Positions 44,651-52,588 of a DNA stretch of 64,000 bases are shown here, piece by piece. Positions within the stretch are counted from its first letter, which is position 1. The number at the start of each line of letters is the position of its first letter. The notes beneath the pieces are model-generated. The model ran no database searches. It was not told where the DNA came from and was given only the letters and a program-made list of their open reading frames with translations. Both the position numbers and the translations under genes were made by a program. The DNA comes from UBA668 sp041394605 (lineage in GTDB: Bacteria; Actinomycetota; Acidimicrobiia; Acidimicrobiales; Ilumatobacteraceae), in NCBI GenBank assembly GCA_041394605.1, contig JAWKHX010000004.1:768183-832182 (forward strand). Direction: 5' to 3'.

Positions 44651-45589
44651 ATGGGTACGGGAGCCATCGCCGGCATCATCGTCGGCATCTTGATTCTGCT
44701 CGTCATTCTGACGGGCCTGCGAACGGTCCAACAGGGCACGGTCGCAGTCACCACGATCTTCGGAAAGTACCGGCGCACGTTGCGACCGGGCCTCAACGTG
44801 GTGGTGCCGTTCATCGAGCAGATCTTTCGCCGGATCAGCGTCCAGAACCGGGCCGTGGAACTTCAGTTCCAGGCGATCACGTCGGACCAGGCCAACGTCT
44901 ACTTCACGGCGATGATGGTCTACGGCGCGATCAACGAGAGCGAGGAGACGATCAAGAACATCGCCTTCAAGTTCGTCTCCGAGAAGGACTTCCTCACCGC
45001 GCTGGTACGCAGCGTCGAGGGTTCCACCCGTGGCTTCGTGGCCACCAAGCGCCAGGCCGAGATCCTCGGCCTGCGCGGCGAGATCGTGTCCGAGGTGAAG
45101 GACAACCTGGACCATGTCATCGAGACGTGGGGTTTCCACCTCATCGACCTGCAGCTCAACGACATCACCTTCGACCAGGCGATCACCACGTCGATGGCAC
45201 AGGTGGTGGCGTCGAACAACCTGAAGGCCGCTGCCACGAACGAAGGCGACGCGCTGCTGATCCGCAAGACCAAGGAGGCCGAGGCCATGGGCACGGCCGT
45301 GCGCATCGAGGCCGAGGCCGAGCGCACGGCGTCGCAGCTGCGTGGTCAGGGCGTGGCCCTGTTCCGCGAGGAGGTCGCCCGTGGTCTGGCCCAGGCGGCC
45401 CGCCAGCTGGACGCGAACAGTGTGGACTCCTCGCTGATCCTGTTCTCCATGTGGACCGAGACCATCCGCCAGATGGCGGAGAACGGCCGTGGCAACGTGC
45501 TGTTCCTCGACGGCTCGCCCGAGGGCATGCAGAAGCAGATGCGTGACCTGATGGCCATGCAGCAGCTCGACGTGGTCAACGAGCCCTGA
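44651..45589 (+). CDS. SPFH/Band 7 domain protein
   Basis: Prohibitin/stomatin-like membrane scaffold of 312 aa. A single N-terminal membrane segment (GAIAGIIVGILILLVILTG) is followed by the Band 7 domain (TVQQGTVAVTTIFGKYRRTLRPGLNVVVPF). A long charged coiled-coil region follows (LIRKTKEAEAMGTAVRIEAEAERTA). Family members form rings in lipid microdomains and often regulate membrane proteases. No NfeD partner is adjacent. Confidence 0.93.
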   Translation: MGTGAIAGIIVGILILLVILTGLRTVQQGTVAVTTIFGKYRRTLRPGLNVVVPFIEQIFRRISVQNRAVELQFQAITSDQANVYFTAMMVYGAINESEETIKNIAFKFVSEKDFLTALVRSVEGSTRGFVATKRQAEILGLRGEIVSEVKDNLDHVIETWGFHLIDLQLNDITFDQAITTSMAQVVASNNLKAAATNEGDALLIRKTKEAEAMGTAVRIEAEAERTASQLRGQGVALFREEVARGLAQAARQLDANSVDSSLILFSMWTETIRQMAENGRGNVLFLDGSPEGMQKQMRDLMAMQQLDVVNEP

Positions 45590-45622
45590 CCGGGCGGCGC
45601 CACCCGCGCGGAGCACCCCCGC

Positions 45623-45628
45623 TAGGAT
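45623..45628 (+). promoter_or_regulatory. -10-like hexamer TAGGAT, 8 nt before start codon
   Basis: TAGGAT in GCTAGGAT stands 8 nt before GTG 45637, which has no ribosome binding site. A leaderless Rieske oxygenase transcript is likely. Confidence 0.5.
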
Positions 45629-45636
45629 CGCCCCCA

Positions 45637-46641
45637 GTGGAATTCATCGAGACCCTTCCGTCCCGCTGGTACAACGACCCCGGCATCTGGCAGCGCGAGC
45701 GCTGGCCGGTGTTCGGCAGCAACTGGATTCACGTCGCCTACGACCACCAGCTGCGCAACCCGGGGGACTACGTCACCGAGAACCTCGCCGGCTGGCCGAT
45801 CTTCATCCGCCGCAACGAGGACGGCACGCTGCGGGCGTTCTACAACCTCTGCCCGCACCGCGCCGGCCCGCTGGTGTTCGAGGGTGAGGGCTGCACGAAG
45901 AACCTGGTGTGCAAGTACCACGGCTGGGCCTTCAACAGCGACGGCGCCCTGCTCAGCGCCCGCGACTTCGGCGCCGAGGCACCGCCGGGGATGGACCTCA
46001 CCGGCATCCAGGTGGCGTCGTGGCGCGGCATGGTGTGGGTGTGCCTCAACCCCACGGTGCCGCCGCTGATGGAGTGGCTGGGCGACTTCCCCGCCGAGAT
46101 CGCCGACGTGCCGCTGGAGACGTACCGCTACCACAGCCGGTCGGTGCGCAACGTGGCCTGCAACTGGAAGACCTATGGCGACAACTTCCTCGAGGGCTAC
46201 CACCTGCCCACCACGCATCCAGCGATGAGCCGTGATGCCGACGCGCTGAACTACAAGGTCATCTTCAAGGGCGACAACCGCTGGAACATCCACACCATGC
46301 CGCCGCGAGACAACAGCACGTTCGGCGTGTTCGGCTACTTCTGGCCCACCTACGCGTTCGACGTGTTCCCCGGCGGGTTCGCGGTGGAGCGCTGGCTGCC
46401 CCGCGGGCACACCCACTCCGACCTGATCTTCGAGTACTTCTTCGCCGACGATGCCGACGGCATCGAGGACATCGTGAAGTTCAGCGAGGAGGTGGCCGAC
46501 GAGGACGCCCGCATGTGCGAGCACGTGCAGCGCAACCTGGATGCCGGCCACTACGACACGGGCGTCTACAGCCCGAAGTGGGAGTACCCGCTCCAGGTGT
46601 TCCACGGCCTCGTGCGCGACGCCGTCGGCCCGATCGACTGA
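45637..46641 (+). CDS. Rieske non-heme iron oxygenase alpha subunit
   Basis: Ring-hydroxylating-type oxygenase of 334 aa. The Rieske [2Fe-2S] ligands are C72 and H74 (CPHR) and C92 and H95 (CKYHGW). The mononuclear iron site NFLEGYHLPTTH provides H189 and H194, with a later Asp as third ligand. Size and the NFLEGYHLP motif resemble the choline/carnitine monooxygenase branch more than classical aromatic dioxygenases. That is inference, though interesting given the TmpA-like gene elsewhere in the window. No reductase or beta subunit is adjacent. Confidence 0.92.
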   Translation: MEFIETLPSRWYNDPGIWQRERWPVFGSNWIHVAYDHQLRNPGDYVTENLAGWPIFIRRNEDGTLRAFYNLCPHRAGPLVFEGEGCTKNLVCKYHGWAFNSDGALLSARDFGAEAPPGMDLTGIQVASWRGMVWVCLNPTVPPLMEWLGDFPAEIADVPLETYRYHSRSVRNVACNWKTYGDNFLEGYHLPTTHPAMSRDADALNYKVIFKGDNRWNIHTMPPRDNSTFGVFGYFWPTYAFDVFPGGFAVERWLPRGHTHSDLIFEYFFADDADGIEDIVKFSEEVADEDARMCEHVQRNLDAGHYDTGVYSPKWEYPLQVFHGLVRDAVGPID

Positions 46642-46660
46642 ACCACGTCTCCTACGTGGT
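46642..46660. terminator. Hairpin between convergent Rieske and SGNH genes
   Basis: ACCACGT, loop CTCCT, ACGTGGT form a perfect 7-bp stem right after the Rieske stop codon and across the stop codon of the convergent SGNH gene. It can act on both transcripts. Confidence 0.55.
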
Positions 46661-47533
46661 GGTCGGGTTGCAGTAGAGCTGGGTACGCCCGGCGGTCTGC
46701 GGCGTCACTGGCATCTCGGCCGGCTCACCGATCACCGCGACGGTGGAAGATGGCGGCGGCGCGGTCGGCGCGGTGACCGTCGTGTCCACCAGCCGGCACG
46801 GGTTGGTCGTGGTGGTGGTGCTGGTGGTCGGCGGTGTGGGCGGGGGCAGCAGGTCCAGCGTGTCGGCAATCAGATCGGCCATCTCGGTGGCGGCGCTCGG
46901 CCCGAGGTGCACTCCGTCCGCAGAGAACCAACTGCTGGGCAGGCCTGCACTGCGGGTTGCCCAGTCGGCGATGCGCAACTCGGGGTGCAGCGCGGCCTGC
47001 TGGCGCAGCAGCACGTTGTGGGCGTGGAACCGGGCGGCCAGCGAGCCGGCTTCCCGGTAGGTGAGCCACACGACGTAGGGCACACCCTGGCGCTTGGCCT
47101 CGGTGAGGATGCGGTCGATGGCGGTGGACAGGCCGGTGCTGCCGGTGGTGGAGTCGTTGTACCCGGCAGCCACCACCAACGCCCGGTTGTAGGTGCCGGC
47201 GTAGGCCGTGATCGCCGTGATCGCGTTGGTGGGCGGGGGGCTGGAACCGATGGAGCAACTGGTGGTGATCAGCCGCCGGCAACCCTTGGCGTCCAGGAGG
47301 TAGGTGTGGCGGGCGGCCAGGACCTGGCGGGCGGTGGCACCGTAGGACAACGTCATGGCCGCCATCACCGAATCGCCCACCAGCAGCGCCTCCACGGGTG
47401 CCCCGGCCTGCACGGTACGGGGCGATTCCGAGGGCCGCAGGGCGAGCACCGCCGGCACTGCCAGGCCGATCAGCGCCAGCACGAGCAGGGGCCGCCACCA
47501 GTACCTGGGGGTGGACGGGGTGATCGGCCGCAT
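46652..47533 (-). CDS. Secreted or membrane-anchored SGNH/GDSL hydrolase-like protein
   Basis: Protein of 293 aa. One N-terminal membrane segment (WRPLLVLALIGLAVPAVLAL) is followed by block I VEALLVGDSVMAAM (catalytic Ser), VVAAGYNDS and block V FSADGVHLGPSA (Asp and His). A Thr-rich stretch (PPTPPTTSTTTTT) follows and the tail ends NPTTT. It likely acts outside the cell on an ester or acetyl group of a surface polymer. The ATG is only 3 nt after the 3' end of tRNA-Pro on the same strand, leaving no room for a separate leader. Confidence 0.85.
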   Translation of the reverse strand: MRPITPSTPRYWWRPLLVLALIGLAVPAVLALRPSESPRTVQAGAPVEALLVGDSVMAAMTLSYGATARQVLAARHTYLLDAKGCRRLITTSCSIGSSPPPTNAITAITAYAGTYNRALVVAAGYNDSTTGSTGLSTAIDRILTEAKRQGVPYVVWLTYREAGSLAARFHAHNVLLRQQAALHPELRIADWATRSAGLPSSWFSADGVHLGPSAATEMADLIADTLDLLPPPTPPTTSTTTTTNPCRLVDTTVTAPTAPPPSSTVAVIGEPAEMPVTPQTAGRTQLYCNPTTT

Positions 47534-47536
47534 GCG

Positions 47537-47608
47537 TCGGGGAGGGGGGATTCGAACCCCCGACCTCCTGCACCCAAAGCAGGAACGCTACCGCTGCGCC
47601 ACTCCCCG
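47537..47608 (-). tRNA. tRNA-Pro (anticodon TGG)
   Basis: A 72-nt cloverleaf on the minus strand. The acceptor CGGGGAG/CTCCCCG is perfect, with discriminator A. The anticodon stem is CCTGC/GCAGG with loop TTTGGGT (anticodon TGG), and the T-stem GGGGG/CCCCC has loop TTCGAAT. CCA is not encoded. The SGNH gene begins 3 nt downstream. Confidence 0.96.
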
Positions 47609-47651
47609 GTTCAGCCCCGGCAGCCTACCTGCGGGCGGCCGCCCACAGCTG

Positions 47652-48536
47652 CTAGTGGCGGGGGACGACCACCACGGGGACGCTGGCATGCTGCAGCACG
47701 GTACGGCTGACAGAACCCAGCAGCAGGGCGGCAAAACCGCCGTGGCCACGGGTGCCCACGACCGCCAGATCGGCGTCGCGGGCGGCGTCGATGATGGCCT
47801 TCGCCGGGCTTTCCTCGCTGATGATCGACTGGGTGCGCACGTCGGGGGCGACATCGGACGCCAGTTGGGCACTGGCCTCCAGGGTGCGCATGGCGTCCAG
47901 GCGCATGTCGTCGCGAGGTTCGCGGGCGCCGGCCCGCACACCCACGTAGGGGTAGCTCCAGCCGTGCACCAGCACCAGTTCGGCGTTGCAGCGAACCGCT
48001 TCCTCCGCCGCCCACTCCAACGCTGCGTCGCTGCCGGGGGAGCCGTCCACCCCGACGACGATGCGGCCGATGCTGCGATCGCGGCGTTCGGTGCCGTGGA
48101 CCACCACCACCGGACCCTTCGCCCGGTGGACGACCACCGTGGCCACCGACCCGAGCAAATCGGTGAGGCGGCCGGGGTGGGAGGTGGCACCGACGACGAC
48201 GAGATCGTCCTCATGGGCGCCGCTGACCAGCGCGTCGCCGGGCGCCCCGAGGACGGTCTCGCCGTCGATGTCGATGTCCAGGCCGAACGAGCGGGCCAGG
48301 GTGACGGCCCGTTGGTTCACGGCCTCCTGCTCGGTGACGATGGAGTCCATCGCCGATCCCGTGAGCCCGCCGGCGCCCACCATGCCTGCCTCCACCGCAA
48401 CCGGGAGTTCGGCGCAGGTGAGCACGTGCAGGGGCCAGGCGCGGCGGGCTGCCTCGTGGGCAGCCCACCGCAGCGCCTCGACGGAACCTTCCGTCCCGTC
48501 GACGCCGACGATCACTCGCGAGACCTGGACCGCCAT
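47652..48536 (-). CDS. Tandem-domain universal stress protein
   Basis: Two UspA domains in 294 aa. Each begins with a VGVDG(T/S)xGS motif (residues ~7 and ~160). Each ends with an ATP-binding loop (VVVGATSHPGRLTDLLGSV and VVGTRGHGGFAALLLGSV). This architecture matches the two-domain proteins of the mycobacterial dormancy regulon. It follows the multicopper oxidase by 1 bp on the same strand, so both are probably expressed from the promoter near 50060, where a DosR-like box lies. Confidence 0.94.
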   Translation of the reverse strand: MAVQVSRVIVGVDGTEGSVEALRWAAHEAARRAWPLHVLTCAELPVAVEAGMVGAGGLTGSAMDSIVTEQEAVNQRAVTLARSFGLDIDIDGETVLGAPGDALVSGAHEDDLVVVGATSHPGRLTDLLGSVATVVVHRAKGPVVVVHGTERRDRSIGRIVVGVDGSPGSDAALEWAAEEAVRCNAELVLVHGWSYPYVGVRAGAREPRDDMRLDAMRTLEASAQLASDVAPDVRTQSIISEESPAKAIIDAARDADLAVVGTRGHGGFAALLLGSVSRTVLQHASVPVVVVPRH

Positions 48537-48537
48537 G

Positions 48538-49995
48538 TCAGCTCTCGAACTGGGGCAGCGCCCAACTCGGGTTCTGCTCGAGGAAGAGGTCCGACAGGGT
48601 GCCCCGCTCGACGATGAGCGCGGTGACCATGTACTTCATGCCCTCAGGGGTCTCGGCGTGGGTGAGGATGTGGCAGTGCCACGCCCACACGCCGGGCTCC
48701 ATGCCCATGTAGGCCACCGTGTAGCGCTCGCCAGGGGCGACGTTGATGGTGTCCGTGGGGTACGGGGCGTCGAGGATGTGGCCGTCCCGGGCGATGACCC
48801 AGCCCATCGGCTGGTGCATGTGCATCGGGTGGGCCATCAGGCCCTCGTTCATGTAGTGCACCAGCAGGATCTCGCCCTGGCGGATGGTGTACGGCGTGGT
48901 GGCGGGGAAGCTCTTGCCGTTCAGGCTGAGGCCGATGACACCGGCGTCGTTGAGGACCATGTTGATGGTCTTCGTGGCGTGATGCGGGTAGCCCTTGTCG
49001 ATCAGGTACTGGGGGATCGGGATGTCGTCGATGATGAAGGCGGCGAACATGCCGTCCGGGATCTGCTGCTCCGCGTTGTGGTGGGAGTGGTAGATGCCCA
49101 CTGCCGGGCCACGGGCCACGAACTCGTAGACCTTGGTCTCACCGGGCACGGTGGGGTCTTCCGTGTAGGGGTCCACGCCGTCCATCAGGTTCGGCACGTC
49201 GATGCCGTGGAAGTGCAGCGAGGTGCTGTCGGGCAGTTCGTTCTTGAAGATGATGCGGACCTTGTCGCCGCTGAACACCTTGATCTCCGGGCCGGGCACG
49301 GTGCCGTTGTAGGTCCAGGCCTTCACGATCTTGCCGGGCTCGACTTCCCAGTCCACCACCTTGGCGGTGACCTCGAAGACCTTCACGTCGCCGTCCATCG
49401 TGTACTCGAGCGGCTGGTTGCCGATGCCCTCGGTCTTCGCCGGGTACAGCTGCGCCTGCTTGTACATGATGTTGTCCATCTCGTCCCAGCTGGTGGAGTG
49501 GTTGGACAGGCCGGTGCCGCCGGTGTCGCCCGACGTGTCCACGCTGCCGCCTTCGTCCGGGGTGGACGGCTGGCTGTCGCTGACCGTGATGGTGCCCTTC
49601 ATGCCGAGTGCCTCGTGCCCGGGCTGCGGGCAGATGAAGGTGTAGGTGCCTTCCTTGAGGTTGGAGAGCTCCCAGTCGTACATGGTGCCGCCGGGCAGGT
49701 TCTCGCTGGTGAGACCGAGCTCGGGGATCTCCATGCTGTGCACCGCCCCACCTTCGTTGACCAGGTGCAGCGTGGCACCTGCGGTGGGGATGACGATGGT
49801 GTCCGGGGTGAACCGGTACGAATCGTTCATCGTGATGGTGATGTAGGGCCGCGAGGAGCTGCCGCCCTCGGAACCCGCTGCGCTGGAACTTCCTCCGCCG
49901 CCGTCGTCTCGCAGGCCGAAGATCGCCACGGCAAGCGCGGCGATGGCGGCTGCGAATCCGAGCCAACTGAGGACTGACCGGTCATCCTTGCTCAT
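48538..49995 (-). CDS. Multicopper oxidase with N-terminal cupredoxin domain
   Basis: Exported enzyme of 485 aa. An N-terminal membrane anchor (VLSWLGFAAAIAALAVAIFGL) and Gly/Ser linker lead to a cupredoxin domain (~55-150). That domain has AVHSMEI and CPQPGHEALGM as type 1 copper ligands, with Cys-x4-His-x4-Met spacing as in rusticyanin. Two further cupredoxin domains carry LHFHG, YHSHHN, HPMHMH and HCHILTHAETPEGM, the trinuclear and type 1 sites of laccase-like oxidases. Start 49995 (MSKDDRSVLSWLG) is preferred over a longer frame. NirK-type nitrite reductase is less likely because HCH in the last domain marks a trinuclear centre. Confidence 0.9.
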   Translation of the reverse strand: MSKDDRSVLSWLGFAAAIAALAVAIFGLRDDGGGGSSSAAGSEGGSSSRPYITITMNDSYRFTPDTIVIPTAGATLHLVNEGGAVHSMEIPELGLTSENLPGGTMYDWELSNLKEGTYTFICPQPGHEALGMKGTITVSDSQPSTPDEGGSVDTSGDTGGTGLSNHSTSWDEMDNIMYKQAQLYPAKTEGIGNQPLEYTMDGDVKVFEVTAKVVDWEVEPGKIVKAWTYNGTVPGPEIKVFSGDKVRIIFKNELPDSTSLHFHGIDVPNLMDGVDPYTEDPTVPGETKVYEFVARGPAVGIYHSHHNAEQQIPDGMFAAFIIDDIPIPQYLIDKGYPHHATKTINMVLNDAGVIGLSLNGKSFPATTPYTIRQGEILLVHYMNEGLMAHPMHMHQPMGWVIARDGHILDAPYPTDTINVAPGERYTVAYMGMEPGVWAWHCHILTHAETPEGMKYMVTALIVERGTLSDLFLEQNPSWALPQFES

Positions 49996-50054
49996 AGGAC
50001 CCCATCCTGCTGAGTGGCCGGATGGTGCCAGTAGGGCAGGACGCACCTCGGCGT

Positions 50055-50070
50055 TGGGACCAAAGTCCCA
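50055..50070 (-). promoter_or_regulatory. DosR-like box TGGGAC-CAAA-GTCCCA
   Basis: A perfect 6-bp inverted repeat with spacer CAAA lies 60 bp upstream of the multicopper oxidase start. The core GGGAC-N4-GTCCC with an A/T centre matches the mycobacterial DosR (DevR) consensus as I recall it. The downstream universal stress protein is a typical DosR target, which strengthens the assignment. Confidence 0.55.
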
Positions 50071-50115
50071 CCGCAACCGCGGTGCCACCGAGTACGGGCG
50101 GCGGCTGCGCGGGGG

Positions 50116-50367
50116 CTACTTGGCCAGGCGCTTCGCGGTGCGGCCGATCGGCCGGATGGTGCGCTGGTCCAGATCGCCGGCCTCCACCCCGTTGGCGAAC
50201 AGGACGCGGTAGCGCTGCCAGTTGAACCCGTTGGCCAGCAGCACCCGCCCGGCGGTGCCCATCGGCACGCCCGGCAGCTCGGCGATGCTCTCCACCCGGT
50301 CGCCGATCCGCAGGTCCAGCTGGTCGGCGTGCGGCGTGGCGAGGGCGTGCGGCTTCCAGATCGTCAT
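50116..50367 (-). CDS. Small hypothetical protein, SH3-like barrel suspected (83 aa)
   Basis: Protein beginning MTIWKPHALATPHADQLDL. The core IGDRVESIAELPGVPMGTAGRVLLANG, followed by WQRYRVLFANG, looks like a small beta-barrel of the KOW/SH3 kind. There is no signal peptide or membrane helix. The start 50367 is one of two Met; the other adds Met-Cys-Gly. It is divergent from trigger factor. I do not recognise a named family. Confidence 0.7.
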   Translation of the reverse strand: MTIWKPHALATPHADQLDLRIGDRVESIAELPGVPMGTAGRVLLANGFNWQRYRVLFANGVEAGDLDQRTIRPIGRTAKRLAK

Positions 50368-50431
50368 GCCGCACATTCTGCACGACCGGCGCCCGGTTGC
50401 GGGCATTCGGCAGGTTCGTCGGCCGCGCCGG

Positions 50432-50437
50432 TAGAGT
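50432..50437 (+). promoter_or_regulatory. -10-like hexamer TAGAGT, 9 nt before tig start
   Basis: TAGAGT in GGTAGAGT stands 9 nt before GTG 50447. No Shine-Dalgarno sequence precedes the GTG, so a leaderless or near-leaderless transcript is expected. Confidence 0.45.
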
Positions 50438-50446
50438 CGTCCACCT

Positions 50447-51901
50447 GTGAAGAGCACGATCGCCCCTGCCGAGGACCCCCGCCTGTCCGCCGCCGCCGAG
50501 GAGGGCGCGGACGAGGCCACCCCGCCCACCCCCCCCCCGCGCCAGCTGGTGAAGCTCACCGTGGAGGTCGACGAAGCGGAGTTCGACCGCGACATCGACC
50601 AGGCGTTCCGCAAGATCGCCCGTGAGGTGCGGCTGCCCGGCTTCCGCAACGGCAAGGTGCCGCGCAAGGTGCTGGAGGCCCGCGTCGGGCTGGCCGCCGC
50701 CCGCGAGGAGGCACTGCGCGACGCGGTGCCCAACTATCTGTCGAAGGCGGTGCGCGAGCACGACGTAGACCTGATCGCCACCCCCGAGGTGCAGATCACG
50801 GCGGGCGCCGAGGACGGCCCAGTGGCGTTCGAGGCCCTGTGCGAGGTCCGCCCCACGGTCACCGTGCCCGGCTACGGCGGGCTGCGGGTGGAGCTGCCCA
50901 GCCCGGTGGCGACGGACGAAGAGATTGACGAAGCGGTGGACGCCGAGCGCCGCCGCCAGGGCAGCCTGGTGGACGCCGATCGCCCTGTGGCCCACGGCGA
51001 CCATGTCACCCTCACCCTCGCGGCCAGCCGCGACGGCGAGCCGGTGCCCGGGCTGAACACCGAGGACTGGCTGTACGAAGTGGGCAAGGGCTGGGTGGCG
51101 GAGGGCTTCGACGACCGCCTGGTCGGCGCCTCCGCCGGCGACGAGCTCACGTTCAGCGCCACCCCCAGCGGCATGGCCGAGGAGGCCGACTTCGAGGTCA
51201 CCGTCTCCGCCGTGCAGGAGATGGTTCTCCCGGAGGTCACCGACGAGTGGGTGTCGGAGAACCTCGGCGAGTTCGACACGGTGGCCGAGTGGCGGGCGTC
51301 CATCGCCGAGCGCATCGGCACGGGCAAGCTCAACCAGGCCCGCAACCAGTTCATCGACCGCACCACCGACGCGCTCGCCGAACTGGTGGACGCCCCGGTC
51401 CCGGACAGCATGGTCAACGGCGACCTGCAGGCCCGCGTGCAGAACTTCGTCCAGCAGTTCCAGGCCCAGGGCATCAGCATCGACCAGTGGCTGGCGGCCA
51501 CCGGCCAGTCCAGCGACCAGTTCGTGGAGAGCCTGCGCGGCCAGTCCGTGAAGGCCGTCAAGGTGGACCTCGCCCTGCGCGCCGTGGCCGACGCCGAGGG
51601 CATCGAGATCGGCGACGACGATCTCCATGCGGAGTACGCCCGACTGGCCATGCGCTACGGCCAGAAGGCCAGCGAGATCCGCAAGGTGTACGAGAAGAAC
51701 GACGCCGTCACCGATCTGGTGGCCCAGATCCGCAAGAACAAGGCGCTGGACTGGCTGCTCGAGCATGTGGAAGTGGTGGACCCCAGCGGTGCGGCCATCG
51801 ACCGCGCCGCCCTGCTCGGCACCCACGACCACGATCACGATCATCACGACCACGACCACGACCACGATCACCACGATCACGACCACGACCACGAGCACTG
51901 A
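50447..51901 (+). CDS. tig: Trigger factor (ribosome-associated chaperone)
   Basis: Protein of 484 aa with peptidyl-prolyl isomerase activity that binds nascent chains at the ribosome exit. The ribosome-binding loop is recognisable as IAREVRLPGFRNGKVPRKVLE near residue 60. The FKBP-like domain spans ~155-250, and helical arms follow. Two oddities are present. An Ala/Pro/Glu-rich insert (about residues 6-37) separates the first beta strand (MKSTI) from LVKLTVEVDEAEF. The C-terminus ends in ~25 residues of alternating His and Asp, a likely metal-binding tail. It begins the tig-clpP-clpX block. Confidence 0.95.
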   Translation: MKSTIAPAEDPRLSAAAEEGADEATPPTPPPRQLVKLTVEVDEAEFDRDIDQAFRKIAREVRLPGFRNGKVPRKVLEARVGLAAAREEALRDAVPNYLSKAVREHDVDLIATPEVQITAGAEDGPVAFEALCEVRPTVTVPGYGGLRVELPSPVATDEEIDEAVDAERRRQGSLVDADRPVAHGDHVTLTLAASRDGEPVPGLNTEDWLYEVGKGWVAEGFDDRLVGASAGDELTFSATPSGMAEEADFEVTVSAVQEMVLPEVTDEWVSENLGEFDTVAEWRASIAERIGTGKLNQARNQFIDRTTDALAELVDAPVPDSMVNGDLQARVQNFVQQFQAQGISIDQWLAATGQSSDQFVESLRGQSVKAVKVDLALRAVADAEGIEIGDDDLHAEYARLAMRYGQKASEIRKVYEKNDAVTDLVAQIRKNKALDWLLEHVEVVDPSGAAIDRAALLGTHDHDHDHHDHDHDHDHHDHDHDHEH

Positions 51902-51911
51902 GAGGGCCGCC

Positions 51912-52532
51912 ATGTCGGGTTACCAGATTCCTGCCGTCCTGGAGCAGACCAGCCGCGGTGAGCGCAGCTACGACCTGTACAGCCGGCTGCTGCGCGACAA
52001 CATCATCTGGCTGGACACCCAGATCGACGATGCCTCGGCCAGCCTCACCTGCGCCAAGCTCGTGTTCCTGGAGAGCGAGAACCCGGACAAGGACATCTCG
52101 ATCTACATCAACAGCCCTGGCGGCGACATCTCGGCCATGTTCGCCATCTACGACACGATGCAGTTCGTCAAGAACGACATCGCCACCATCTGCCTCGGCC
52201 AGGCCGCATCGGCCGCCGCCGTGCTGCTGGCGGCCGGCACGAAGGGCAAGCGCCTGGCGCTGCCGCACAGCCGCATCCTCCTCCACCAGCCGTACGGCCA
52301 GGTGGGCTACGGCCAGGTCACCGACCTCGAACTGGCTGCCAAGGAGATCCTGCGCATGCGCGACCTCCTGGAGGAGATCCTGGCCAACCACACCGGCCAA
52401 CCGATCGACCGGATCCACACCGACACCGACCGCGACTTCGTGATGGAAGCATCCGAGGCCCTCGCGTATGGCATCATCGACGATGTCATCTCGTCGCGTG
52501 AGGCGGTGGACCGCACCGGTCCCATCCGCTGA
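51912..52532 (+). CDS. clpP: ATP-dependent Clp protease proteolytic subunit
   Basis: Serine protease of 206 aa. The catalytic triad is S100 (GQAASAAA), H119 (ALPHSRILLHQP) and an Asp near 171 (HTDTDRDF). The usual Met after the active Ser (GQAASMG) is Ala here. The opening LYSRLLRDNIIWL and YINSPGGDISAMFAIYDTM are family-typical. It starts 10 bp after tig and precedes clpX, its unfoldase. Only one clpP is present at this locus. Confidence 0.96.
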   Translation: MSGYQIPAVLEQTSRGERSYDLYSRLLRDNIIWLDTQIDDASASLTCAKLVFLESENPDKDISIYINSPGGDISAMFAIYDTMQFVKNDIATICLGQAASAAAVLLAAGTKGKRLALPHSRILLHQPYGQVGYGQVTDLELAAKEILRMRDLLEEILANHTGQPIDRIHTDTDRDFVMEASEALAYGIIDDVISSREAVDRTGPIR

Positions 52533-52588
52533 CACCGCGGTCGCGGCGGCGCAACGAGATCACCGGAAGATCCTGAAGGGGACGTGCA

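Noticed and set aside
48538..49995. Copper nitrite reductase NirK
   Set aside because: The last domain has HCHILTH and the earlier domain YHSHHN, which build a trinuclear laccase-type centre; NirK lacks this.
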